Part shown: one piece after another, positions 43,895-53,164 of the stretch
Layout of the letters: every line of letters starts with the position of its first letter
How positions within the stretch are numbered: position 1 is the stretch's first letter
NCBI RefSeq assembly: GCF_030269925.1
Contig: NC_085131.1
Coordinates: 12,013,501-12,077,500, forward strand
Origin: Bombyx mori
Taxonomy: Eukaryota > Arthropoda > Insecta > Lepidoptera > Bombycidae
Direction: 5' to 3'
DNA length: 64,000 nt
Position numbers and translations under genes: made by a program
Notes under the pieces: model-generated
What the model was told of the DNA's origin: nothing
The model's database searches: none
The model's input: only the letters and a program-made list of their open reading frames with translations

Positions 43895-44272
43895 TCTATT
43901 CTATGCTACGCAAATGTGCTGTGTGCATTCATTTCTAAGCTAAGAGTAACTAAAAAAAATATCGCGATTTAAAAACGACTCCCGATCCAGATCATAATGA
44001 AGAATTCAACAAATTTATGATAACTTGCATTTAAATTAACAGTAATCATTATTATAATCAGATTAACAAAGTAAAATTTCACATTGTATAAAGCTATGTG
44101 TACTAATTCAAGATTTAAAATGGATGTTCGCGTGTAAGTTCATAATGTAAGCGTTCGCTTGTTGAAACTTTGTAAAATTATCTTTGCCACACCAGGGAAT
44201 GATTTCATGGTGTCATAATGATATAGGCATGCTTTTTGTTTTAATAATTTGGCATTATTCGTAGATTTAGCG
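43895..44272. other. no recognisable feature
   Basis: AT-rich and unassigned. Confidence 0.4.
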
Positions 44273-44285
44273 ATAGGACTAACTT

Positions 44286-44587
44286 TTTTTTTTGTCAGGA
44301 CGAAATCACCGGACTTCCGCCCTCCACTAGGGATGGAGGGCGGGGCATGTCGGAGTTGAACCGACTAAAACCTCCTGTCGCTCAACAACCAGCATCCAAA
44401 CCTCGCATGAGACAGAACTCATGAAAAGGCAAATGGAGGAAATGTGAAGCTTTTAGTACGGAGCACATCTCTCCCATCACCCTCCCCCTCGGGACGTCGG
44501 ACTGGCGGTCGTCGGCGCCACGGCCACCAGCCCTCTCGGTCGGCAGGCTATCCGAAGCCCGCCTACATGGCGCTGGTTAGAATGGTC
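44286..44587 (-). mobile_element. non-LTR retrotransposon 3' end with 13-bp target duplication
   Basis: 302 bp, GC-rich compared with its flanks. Poly(A) (poly(T) at 44286-44293), then a hairpin 'cgccctcca' / 'tggagggcg' at about 44320-44342, as in several R1- and Jockey-type 3' UTRs. Flanked by ATAGGACTAACTT (44273-44285) and ATAGGCCTAACTT (44588-44600), one mismatch. No coding sequence remains. Confidence 0.75.
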
Positions 44588-44769
44588 ATAGGCCTAACTT
44601 AGAGTGTTTGGTATTCGCTGTTATAAAAAATATATTTTAATGTCAAATGTATATTTCAGATAGTGCCCGGGAAACAGGGGAGAGGCATTTATTTCAGATC
44701 AAGTAAAATACGTGGCAACAAACCTAATCGATATCTCTTAAAAATCTCTGTGGGTGAACGTAGACCGTT

Positions 44770-44940
44770 AGTAGTCTTATTCGGTGATTTAAATTTACTT
44801 ATATCGTGTTTACCAAACGAATTTTTAACGTTTGAATATCAGAGCCGTTACAGTGGTAGTCCGTAGTAGTAGTCATATTCGGTGATTTAAATTTACTTAT
44901 ATCGTGTTTACCAAACGAATTTTTAGCGTTTGAATATCAG
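44770..44940. repeat. tandem duplication, about 99-bp period
   Basis: 'tcggtgatttaaatttactt' through 'acgtttgaatatcag' occurs at 44780-44841 and again, with one or two changes, at 44879-44940. The intervening 'agtccgtagtagtagtc' is part of the unit. Confidence 0.85.
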
Positions 44941-45259
44941 GGCCGGCACATACGTTCGCGGCCTGCACAAATTGGACCGCACTCCAGCGTCCAATTTGAC
45001 GTGCAGCGATTTAGCGCTCTCTAGGTAACGAGCGGCCGTGTGTTGGACCAACCGCTTGCAGCGCTGCAGCGAGATACAAAATCCAGGGGTCGTTATTTGT
45101 AGCGTTTACGAGTGATTTTTGTGGTTACGCTTTAGAGCCATGTTCCGAGTTAGTTACCCACTTGAGTTATGTTGCAATCGCTAAATTCGTATTTCCAACG
45201 GGGTTTCTGAAAATCTAAGAAAAGGGCAGCCAAAAAATAGTATTTGCGGTCGTAATGTT

Positions 45260-45704
45260 GGAATTTTCGTCTTCTAAAGGATGAAACGTAAGATATGCTG
45301 ATATGCGAATATTACGGATATTCAAATCGCACCGGTATCTGGTACAATTACTTCTTGGTAAATACGTTCTTACCAACTATTCATGATCGACTTCCATCGT
45401 TACAACGGTTGCTTGAAACCTTGAAACCAAAACACATTATTACTGGTGGTAGGACCTCTTGTGAGTCCGCGCAGGTGGGTACCACTACTCTGCCTACTTC
45501 TGCCGTGAAGAAGTAATGCGTTTCGGTTTGAAGGGTGGGGCAGCCGTCGTAACTATACTTGAGACCTTAGAAATTGTATCTCAAGGTGGGTGGCGCATTT
45601 ACGTTGTGGATGTCTATGGGCTCCAGTAACCACTTAAAACCAGGTATCAAGCAGATGCTGAACTCGTCCACTCATCTAAGCAATAAAAATAAAAATAAAA
45701 AAAA
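45260..45704 (+). mobile_element. SINE-A, full length but degraded head
   Basis: Degraded head ('cttctaaaggatgaaacg', 'tattcaaatcgc'), body ('ttcatgatcgacttccatcg') and well-kept tail. The tail carries the variant 'gtatcaagcagatgctgaac', shared only with the split SINE at 10686-10736, so these two form a subfamily. Confidence 0.75.
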
Positions 45705-45966
45705 GTGTGTGTGTCCGCTCCGACGCACGACTGGAGTTTACTGGATATAAAAAATTAAACGAAACAATACGAGAAATAGTTCTATATTACGACAACACGA
45801 TACACTACAGATTATTAACAAATTAACGAGACACAAAACAAACGACTAACAAATATATGAAAATACAATAATGAGAGAAACGCGCGATCAGTACGAGGCT
45901 TTGTGGCGGACTGCCGGCGCAGCAGCCCGGCGTCACCTGCAATAACGCGGCCGCGCGTTGGCTCCT

Positions 45967-46126
45967 GATTGGCGCGCGCACGCATCACGCAATCAGGAGC
46001 CAATCAGGCGCATAACGCATTTCGTGTGACATGCTAGTACGATTTTGATTGGCGCGCGCACGCATCACGCAATCAGGAGCCAATCAGGCGCATAACGCAT
46101 TTCGTGTGACATGCTAGTACGATTTT
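45967..46126. repeat. 80-bp perfect tandem duplication with CCAAT-type inverted repeats
   Basis: Two identical 80-bp units (45967-46046, 46047-46126), each starting 'gattggcgcgcgcacgcatc'. Each holds 'aatcaggagccaatc'; the first is also preceded by 'ttggctcctgatt', giving a 13-bp inverted repeat around a GCGCGC core. CpG-rich, unlike its surroundings. It may be part of an LTR or a promoter; no gene is visible on either side. Confidence 0.85.
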
Positions 46127-46182
46127 GGTCCCCATAATTTTCATACCCCGGGCCTATATATGTAAATCGATTCTAAAGGAGT

Positions 46183-46470
46183 AAACTCCAAAAACATTAC
46201 TGCTTTACGGCAAAAATAGGCAGAGCGGTGGTACCTACTCGTGCGTACTCACAAGAAGTCCTACCACCAGTAAAGTAATTACGCAAATTATAATTTAGCG
46301 TGTTTGATTTTTATTACACGATGTTATTCCTTCGCCGTGGAAGTAAATCGTGAACATTTGTTAAGTACGTATTTCATTAGAAAAATTGGTACCCGTCTGC
46401 GGGATTCGAACACCGTTGCATCGCTAGGTACGAATGCACCGGACGTCTTACCTTTTAGGCCACAACGACA
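46183..46470 (-). mobile_element. SINE-A, 3'-truncated
   Basis: Head and body are complete ('gggattcgaacaccg', 'aggccacaacg'), but the tail stops in the 'aaacattactgctttacgg' region. Loss of the 3' end is unusual for a retroposon and implies a later deletion or break. Confidence 0.8.
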
Positions 46471-46740
46471 TCGATGATCTGGTAAAAAACAAAATAAGGT
46501 AGCTTTAAATCATCCGAAAATAATGTTCCCAGTCGACGACCATAGCGTTGTCAGGTTTCGAACAATACACAAACAGTAACGCTAATACGCCATAATCGAC
46601 TTAAACTTGGGAATACAATAGAGTATGTTTATCCGCTACGTCTGTCAAAGTTTCACAATGATATGCAAAGGCGTACACTACAGTTCCTACTTCTTACGAT
46701 AATGTAGTGCGTCCATAAATTGGCAAATATATTTATTTTT

Positions 46741-46963
46741 CCTACCTATGCTGATAGCCTTAACATGGATTTCTTGCTTCCAAGTCCCTTGTGACGTGTT
46801 GATTTCGTGGAATCTTTAGACTTTATATAGGTTGCGAGAAAATTAGATTTATTCGAATTTCATTCTTTGGCGTCCTGTGAATCTTGACTTTTCTACATTT
46901 TGTATTAGGTAATATAAATTCATGACGATATCTCCTTTTTTTCCTACCTATGCTGATAGCCTT
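46741..46963. repeat. duplicated locus segment flanked by 21-bp direct repeats
   Basis: 'cctacctatgctgatagcct' occurs at 46741 and again at 46943. The 181 bp between them (46762-46942) equal 30357-30477 plus 30735-30795, without the SINE. The direct repeats are the 3' terminus of LINE-C. Confidence 0.8.
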
Positions 46964-47210
46964 GATAGGCTATTTCAGCTTCGCCTTGACGTGTAGGTGA
47001 GCTCGCGGGCCTCAAACCGAAGTGTTGCTAACACTGGCCCTAGCAAGGGCAGTGCTTCGCAGAATCTACCACCGGATCGGAAACGCAACCCACTTAGAAG
47101 ATTCGGCGAGAAACTCAGTGGGCTGTGTTTCTGGGTTAATTTACTCGTCGAGCCCTTCGTCGCAAGCAACGGGTTCGGCGAGGAAGGCGACCGGTCAAAT
47201 GTATAAAACT
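46943..47210 (-). mobile_element. LINE-C 3' end
   Basis: 'cctacctatgctgatagcct' through 'accggatcggaaacgcaacc' to 'gtcgcaagcaacgggttcgg' and 'gaaggcgaccgg'. It breaks where the SINE at 47225 begins. Confidence 0.8.
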
Positions 47211-47224
47211 GTATTTAATAGGAG

Positions 47225-47548
47225 AACGTCGTCGTGGCCGGATAAGGCGTCCGGTGTATTAGGATCGAGCGAAGCGGATATGCCCGTGTTCAAAACCCGC
47301 ATTCAGATAAGATAAGATAAAATTTTGCTAATGAAATACGCACTTAAGTCATGTTCACGTATGTCTTCCAATAATGGAATAAAATATTGCCAATTAAAAT
47401 TAGACCTGTTCATTTATTTTAATTATTATACAATTGGTACATGTATTTCAAGTTTCAAAGCGGGCGGTGGCATTCACGTTGAGATATAGGGGTTCCGGTA
47501 ACCCTTAACATTAAGTGGGCTGGGCGCTCGATAAGACGTGTGCGCAAA
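47225..47548 (+). mobile_element. SINE-A, degraded
   Basis: Head ('gtcgtggccggataagg', 'gtgttcaaaacccgc'), body ('aatgaaatacgcacttaag') and a much eroded tail ('gtaacccttaacattaagtg'). A short GATAA repeat ('agataagataagataa') lies in the junction. Confidence 0.65.
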
Positions 47549-48400
47549 AAAATATTCTTTAAAAAACCAAAGCCGTGGCAAGGATTTTGTCAATGTCCTA
47601 ATAATACGATAGGCGTTGCTTATATAAGTATAGAATAGGAATTTCGCTTCAGACGTCTGAAATACGTCGGGATTTTTTTTAGTAACCCATCGAGATTAAT
47701 ATATTTTTGTAGCACTGGATAGGCAATTTGACTTCGCGATCTACCACCTCTTGTGGTTATCAGAGAATTGGACAACAATGGGCATCACCATAATATGAAT
47801 GTCGGTGTCCACCGTAGGACACTTGAAGTTTCAATTTCGCGGTGAATGCTTCAAGCTTTGATACGAAATATATTAATAAAATAGACCCAGTAGCACGAGA
47901 TGCTATGATAAAATAAATTAGACATGTCACGTAGGTCGGAATACATTTCAACATTAAAACACTACCCATCTAACAATAGCTTATGTACCTCCATTGCAAA
48001 AGTAAACTATTGTTCCATTACTACTGGTAATAAATAAAACGATATTAATGTGTAGTTTGCACCAGAAATTCATTAAATAGGTTTCCATTTTATATTTCCG
48101 AAATAGTTTTAACGTGAAACAAACTATTCCTGTAAAATTAGACTTCGAAAATTTTCTCGAACATATTCACGGCTAATACTAACCTAGTATTAACTAGTAC
48201 TAGCCGACTAGTACTAAGTAAGTGCAATTGGGAAAGTGCCGCAAATATTGTGGTCACAGTGCAAGATAAACGGAAACTTTGTATAGAGCGGGAATGCGCC
48301 TCAGGCCTCTTATCAATATCATGCTAGATTTTAATGCTGCCTTTAAAAGAAGCTGCTTCGGTTTGTTTTGAGTTAATTTGGTACGTCAGGATTAAAGGAT
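47549..48400. other. no recognisable feature
   Basis: AT-rich. 'actagtactagccgactagt' near 48195-48215 is a short palindromic cluster. No gene. Confidence 0.4.
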
Positions 48401-48407
48401 TAGAGGA

Positions 48408-48757
48408 ACCAGTAAATACTAACAACGTAAATGCAGCCACCCACCTCGAAGCATAATTTGTAAGCCTCAGTTTTTTACAGTACAACGACTGACCCATCCT
48501 CCAAACCGAAACGCATTACTGCTTCACGGCAGAAATAGGCAGGATAGCAGGCCTTACCACCACGGATTACGTACATTAAAATTTTTCCGGGTTTGATTTT
48601 TATTCGACGATGTTACTCCATCACCGTGGAAGTCAATTGTGAACATTTGAAAAGTACGTATTTCATTAGAAAAATTGGTACCCGCCTGTGGGTATCAGTC
48701 GCATCGCTCGATATGAATGTATCGGAGGTCTTATCCCGCAGGACACGACGATTTTGA
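48408..48757 (-). mobile_element. SINE-A, near full length, diverged
   Basis: Tail partly lost; 'aaaccgaaacgcattactgc', 'gaagtcaattgtgaacattt' and a head with A-box side 'ggtcttatcccgcaggac' are recognisable in reverse. Confidence 0.75.
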
Positions 48758-48829
48758 ATAGAGAAGATAAGACAGACATTAACATAGAAAAACGCTTTTG
48801 CGCAAATAACGATTTTACGTCAGATTCTG

Positions 48830-48945
48830 AGCCCATACGTGAAGGTTCAGGCTGCCTATTTCGGTCACGAAGCTTTAATTCGTTCCGATTTGAAGAGTGG
48901 GATAACCCTTATATTTCTATAGACTCTTGTAAGCACCGTTGAGCG
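48830..48945 (+). mobile_element. SINE-A fragment, highly diverged
   Basis: 'ggctgcctatttcggtcacg' and 'gttccgatttgaagagtggg' mirror the tail start. About 115 bp. Confidence 0.45.
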
Positions 48946-49059
48946 AAGATGCAATCACAAACATAAGCAAATATATATAGGCTTACCATGAGATATGATA
49001 TCGTAGTTGGCAATAAGACTTGTACCATTCGTCAAATACATATTATTAGAATAATTTAA

Positions 49060-49175
49060 CGTCGCTGCGAGTTTCATTTATATTACACGATGTGTCTCTT
49101 TCAGTGCGGAATTTGTTCGTGAATACGTCTTGGGTGTGTGATTAAGAAAATAGGTACCTGCCTATAGGAGATGAG
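49060..49175 (-). mobile_element. SINE-A body remnant
   Basis: 'tatattacacgatgtg', 'aataggtacctgcctatagg' resemble the body-head junction in reverse. Degraded. Confidence 0.45.
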
Positions 49176-49221
49176 CCGCGGGTGGCTTGGTACGCTTGCA
49201 AAGAGCCTCTCGCTCAATGGA

Positions 49222-49690
49222 CCTTTTCTTTTCCTACCTAAGCTGATAGCCTTGAGAGGCTATTTCAGCGTAACCTTAACTAGTAGGTGAGCGGGGTTCA
49301 AACCGGAGTGATGCTAACACTGACCCTAGTAAGAGCAGTGCTTCGCAGAATCTACCACCGGATCGGAAACGCGACCCACTGAGAAGATCCGGCGAGAAAC
49401 TCAGTGGGCTGTCTCTATAGGTTAGTTCGCTCGCCGAACTCTTCGTCGGAGTCCACGAATTCGACGAAGACAGTGATAAGTGCTTAAGAGGCATCGAATC
49501 TAGGGTATCCGACAAGACATGGGCTAATTCGCTCGTCGAGCCCTTCGTCGCAAGCGCCCGGTTCGACAAGAACGGTGACCGGTGCTTGAGGTACCTAAGA
49601 GCACCGTTAATGGATCGGGAGGATCCGTAATGACGTGTTTTGGGCGACGTCGAGTGTTTACCATTCGGTCTACAGGATCGGGTATGTCAA
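49222..49690 (-). mobile_element. LINE-C 3' end with ORF C-terminus
   Basis: 'ttcctacctaagctgatagc' to 'ggtctacaggatcggg'. It contains a partial duplication: two 'ctcgtcg/ctcgccg' plus 'cccttcgtcg/ctcttcgtcg' blocks about 80 bp apart (49430 and 49510), so the C-terminal coding region is repeated in part. Confidence 0.75.
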
Positions 49691-50069
49691 TGGACCACGG
49701 ACGCTTCCATCAGTTTACCTGTAGAATTAAGGCCACCACTACCGCCACCACCGCCTGCCTTAGTTTGGATAATGAAAGAACAATTCGTAAAATCCTTAAT
49801 TAAGTAATCGCAAAAAAATGTTAACACATCCATCGCGTAGTTGAATTATATGGGATGGCATTATTATTAATAATAAAAGCCGTTGGTTTCACAGATTTAT
49901 GAATTTTAATTTTGTTTCATCCGCGGCAAAGTATTATCTTGCGGAGCTCACATTATTTTCAAAGACGTTCCACAGAATTCAGAAGGTACAGACAGCGGAA
50001 CACAAGTATTTTTCGAAATAAAAAATTCCCGAATACTTGTTTTTTAAATAATAATTGGCATTACAACGT
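49691..50069. other. no recognisable feature
   Basis: Unassigned AT-rich sequence before the palindromic element; 'gccaccactaccgcc' is a short triplet-like run. Confidence 0.4.
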
Positions 50070-50107
50070 ATAGCCCAAGAGCCCGTGGGCTCTACCTGTA
50101 TGTATTT

Positions 50108-50458
50108 GACCAGACCTGAATTTTCGTACATTGAGACCCCTATACCTACCATGCATGAGGTGGGGACTCACTAAGCTCAAAGTGGTCCACGCGCCGAGAG
50201 CTCAGGTAGGACAGGTACCGATTTTGACGGATTTTAAATCCATTTGACCACGTCTGCCGTTTTGAAATTTTGAAAATATATGATTATTATTATCGGAAAA
50301 TAAGAATGGCAGACCATTATCGCGCATTTTACTTTGTGGCAGACCATTTTGAAAATGCTAAAATAAAAAAAATTTGAAAGTAATTGACCAGATCTGCCAT
50401 TGATATATGTTATTATATATATTTATTTATTAAAAACTTATATTGATCACGGCAGACC
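50108..50458. promoter_or_regulatory. six subterminal GGCAGAYC-type motifs
   Basis: gaccagacctg (50108), gaccacgtctgcc (50246), ggcagacc (50308), ggcagacc (50338), gaccagatctgcc (50386) and ggcagacc (50451) occur in both orientations within 350 bp of the end, and are mirrored in the right arm. Clustered subterminal repeats are typical transposase-binding arrays; the function here is inferred. Confidence 0.5.
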
Positions 50459-50822
50459 TCTACATTGCGTACACACATCAACATATAATAAAATCTTAGC
50501 TACTACCCGGCCAGATGTATATTATGTTTTCCGTTCACTGTTTTAGAGGAATATAATTTACTTGCGATTTACTTTAGCAATGTATTTACCGAAATTAATA
50601 TTTTTTTTATATTCTATATACTAAACTTTACTAGTTAGACAGTAAAGAAGTGAATTTTTTATGGAATAATTATAAATAATACGTTACAATGCTGATCAAA
50701 AAATAATTCAATTCCTCATTTTTATTTCGTCAAGACAACATTTAAAAGTGTTAAATCAGTTAAAAAAATATATCATGCATGCATTACATATATATATCAA
50801 TCTTCATTCATCATCATCATCA

Positions 50823-50968
50823 TCATAATCATCATCGGAGTCATCTTTATCGTTAGGCGACTCGTCTTCATCAGCCATTGAATAGAGTACTGCAAAAATA
50901 AAACATAAATTGTAAAATGAACGTAAATTGATCTGAACATGTTCGAGAAAGAATTGTTATCAACTTAC
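50823..50968 (-). pseudogene. last exon and intron of the same gene, inverted copy
   Basis: In the left arm the minus strand repeats the last intron (50890-50968, GT..AG kept) and the Asp-rich last exon (about 50820-50889), with a shorter Asp run than the right copy. Upstream it keeps FKWFEGDQLPFFVNDLITN, better preserved than in the right arm. Confidence 0.65.
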
Positions 50969-51176
50969 CAGGAATATTGGTGATTAAGTCATTCACAAAA
51001 AATGGAAGTTGGTCACCTTCGAACCATTTGAAGGTATATTATATGTTGTTCTGCTCAGTCCAACCATACTCCAATGGGTCTAAAGTTGTGGGTTGCTTTT
51101 TGTAAGCATTTCTCCAAATAAGTGAAGAAATTTTGTAAACATTTCTCCAAATAAGTAAAGAAATATAGTGGACCAT

Positions 51177-51832
51177 GGTATAGTGGGTTTCATGCATTTA
51201 CTGGATGTGATTTTAATCCAACTTTCTTTAATAAAGGGAAGAAAATACCTTTTACTTTGCTGAAGAATAGTACTGAATATCAATAAGCATTTGCTACTCT
51301 TGGTGAAGAAAATTTAACAGAGGATCAGCTACAAGAGCTATTTAACATCATTCAATATTTAACTTGCCAGCTATACAATGCCAAAAAATCTAGTAGATGA
51401 TGGAAGGTTTCAACTATTCGTTAGCAACTATAAGGATTCAGACATCAATGAACATTATAGAAAAAAAAAATCAAAATTTTGAGGCAAGCTCAATACCACC
51501 GTGTAAGAGTGAGCTTTATCAACAAATTTTGAGGGCCCACTATATTTCTTCTATTAGGAGAAATGCTTACAAAAAGCAATCCACAACTTTAGACCCATTG
51601 GAGTATGGTTGGATTGAGCAAGACAACATATATGCCTTCAAATTGACCAACTTCCATCTTTTGTGAGTGACTTAATCACCAATGTTCCTCGTAAGTTGAT
51701 AACAATTCTTTCTCGAACATGTTCAGATCAATTTACGTTCATTTTACAATTTATGTTTTATTTTTGCAGTACTCTATTCAATGGCTGATGAAGACGAGTC
51801 GTCTAACGATAAAGATGACTCCGATGATGATT

Positions 51833-51863
<31 letters not shown>

Positions 51864-51880
51864 CGATGATGATGAATGAA
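51177..51880 (+). pseudogene. 3' half of a spliced transposon gene, XPG/FEN1-like motif and Asp-rich tail
   Basis: The spacer encodes HAFTGCDFNPTFFNKGKK (from 51191), then 'AFATLGEENLTEDQLQELF'. The '(S/T)GCD ... GKG..' pattern resembles the active-site and helix-hairpin-helix region of XPG/FEN1-like nucleases. Further on come 'DPLEYGW' and 'PSFVSDLIT'. A 79-bp intron follows (GT 51691, AG 51769), then a last exon 51770-51879 with MADEDESSNDKDDSDDDY and a long Asp run to the stop. Several stops and frameshifts in the spacer and right arm make it a pseudogene. The 5' half is missing. Confidence 0.6.
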
Positions 51881-52607
51881 GATTGATATATATGTAATGC
51901 ATGCATGATATATTTTTTTAACTGATTTAACACTTTTAAATTTTGTCTTGCCGAAATAAAAATGAGGAATTGAATTATTTTTTGATCAGCATTGTAGCGT
52001 ATTATTTATAATTATTCCATAAAAAATTCACTTCTTTACTGTCTAACTAGTAAAGTTTAGTATATAGAATATAAAAAAAATATTAATTTCGGTAAATACA
52101 TTGCTAAAGTAAATCGCAAGTAAATTATATTCCTCTAAAACAGTGAACGGAAAACATAATATACATCTGGCCGGGTAGTAGCTAAGATTTTATTATATGT
52201 TGATGTGTGTACGCAATGTAGAGGTCTGCCGTGATCAATATAAGTTTTTAATAAATAAATATATATAATAACATATATCAATGGCAGATCTGGTCAATTA
52301 CTTTCAAATTTTTTTTATTTTAGCATTTTCAAAATGGTCTGCCACAAAGTAAAATGCGCGATAATGGTCTGCCATTCTTATTTTCCGATAATAATAATCA
52401 TATATTTTCAAAATTTCAAAACGGCAGACGTGGTCAAATGGATTTAAAATCCGTCAAAATCGGTACCTGTCCTACCTGAGCTCTCGGCGCGTGGACCACT
52501 TCGAGCTTAGTGAGTCCCCGCCTCATGCATGGTAGGTATAGGGGTCTCAATGTACGAAAATTCAGGTCTGGTCAAATACATACAGGTAGAGCCCACGGGC
52601 TCTTGGG
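51532..52607 (+). repeat. right arm of the long inverted repeat
   Basis: Inverted partner of 50074-51176. It contains the longer (GAT)n run (51824-51873), which accounts for most of the arm-length difference at that point. Confidence 0.9.
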
Positions 52608-52611
52608 ATAG

Positions 52612-52948
52612 TAACAATGCATGAATTTAATGCAATCATTAAATTGAATTCACTCTTATTTATTGAATCATTCTCAAACTTCGTTACTGTAATTCTAATG
52701 TGATCAAATTTGACTACTGTAATTCTAATGTTATTAAGATAATATGGTCCTATAGATCTTATCAGATGATGATGAGTATTCGAGTCTTTGCTGGGAAATC
52801 AGTCCTAACGAGTAACATATACAAAGGGCGCAAAAATATACGAGCCCCTATGCAAACACTTTGACGTACAATAAAGCAAGAAGGCAATAATGAATTTCCT
52901 TTCACAACGCTTCCAAAGCGCTACGGTGTCTTTTTCAAATGAGTCCTC
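52612..52948. other. no recognisable feature
   Basis: It has a doubled 'actgtaattctaatgt' (52686 and 52715), a 30-bp tandem duplication. Otherwise unassigned. Confidence 0.4.
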
Positions 52949-52954
52949 GGCTAT

Positions 52955-53035
52955 AAGCATTGGCTTAACTCTGCCCCTGGCCTTATTAATGTCGATTCGC
53001 ACCGGTGGTCACTCGGCTTAGCCATATATACTCTC
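52955..53035 (+). mobile_element. LINE-B 3' tail, degraded
   Basis: 'ataagcattggcttaactct' and 'gcccctggccttattaatg' match the tail start, with the rest eroded. Confidence 0.5.
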
Positions 53036-53164
53036 GACTCTGTTCAAGGGCAATTCTTTTCAATATTCCACCATCGTTTCTCTTGACGTAAGTGATGAGT
53101 CCATTGCCTATTACTGTTTCAAAGAAATCCGTTTTGTTTTCGAGGGCTGGTCCCTTTAAATTAT

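Larger units (their letters stand above)
50074..51176 (-). repeat. left arm of the long inverted repeat
   Basis: It pairs with 51532-52607. At its inner edge the left arm has a 38-bp tandem duplication ('catttctccaaataagt' occurs twice, near 51108 and 51141) missing from the right arm. Elsewhere small indels; for example, the left arm keeps 'atggttcgaaggtgacc' where the right has a deletion. Confidence 0.9.
50074..52607 (+). mobile_element. 2.53-kb palindromic DNA transposon (Academ-like?)
   Basis: Left arm 50074-51176 and right arm 51532-52607 are inverted copies: in the outer 150 bp I count two mismatches. The spacer is about 355 bp. Termini are CCCAAGAGCCCG...CGGGCTCTTGGG, flanked by a possible 4-bp target duplication ATAG (50070-50073, 52608-52611). 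Each end starts with a small hairpin, agagccc-gt-gggctct. Spacer plus right arm carry the 3' half of a transposon gene in plus orientation; the left arm is an inverted duplicate of its last part. XPG-like gene content and a 4-bp duplication suggest Academ, but this is inference. Confidence 0.75.

Noticed and set aside
50810..50835. (ATC)n RTE tail inside the palindrome
   Set aside because: The triplet run encodes the Asp-rich exon in frame and is mirrored in the other arm, so it is part of the gene and not a LINE tail.
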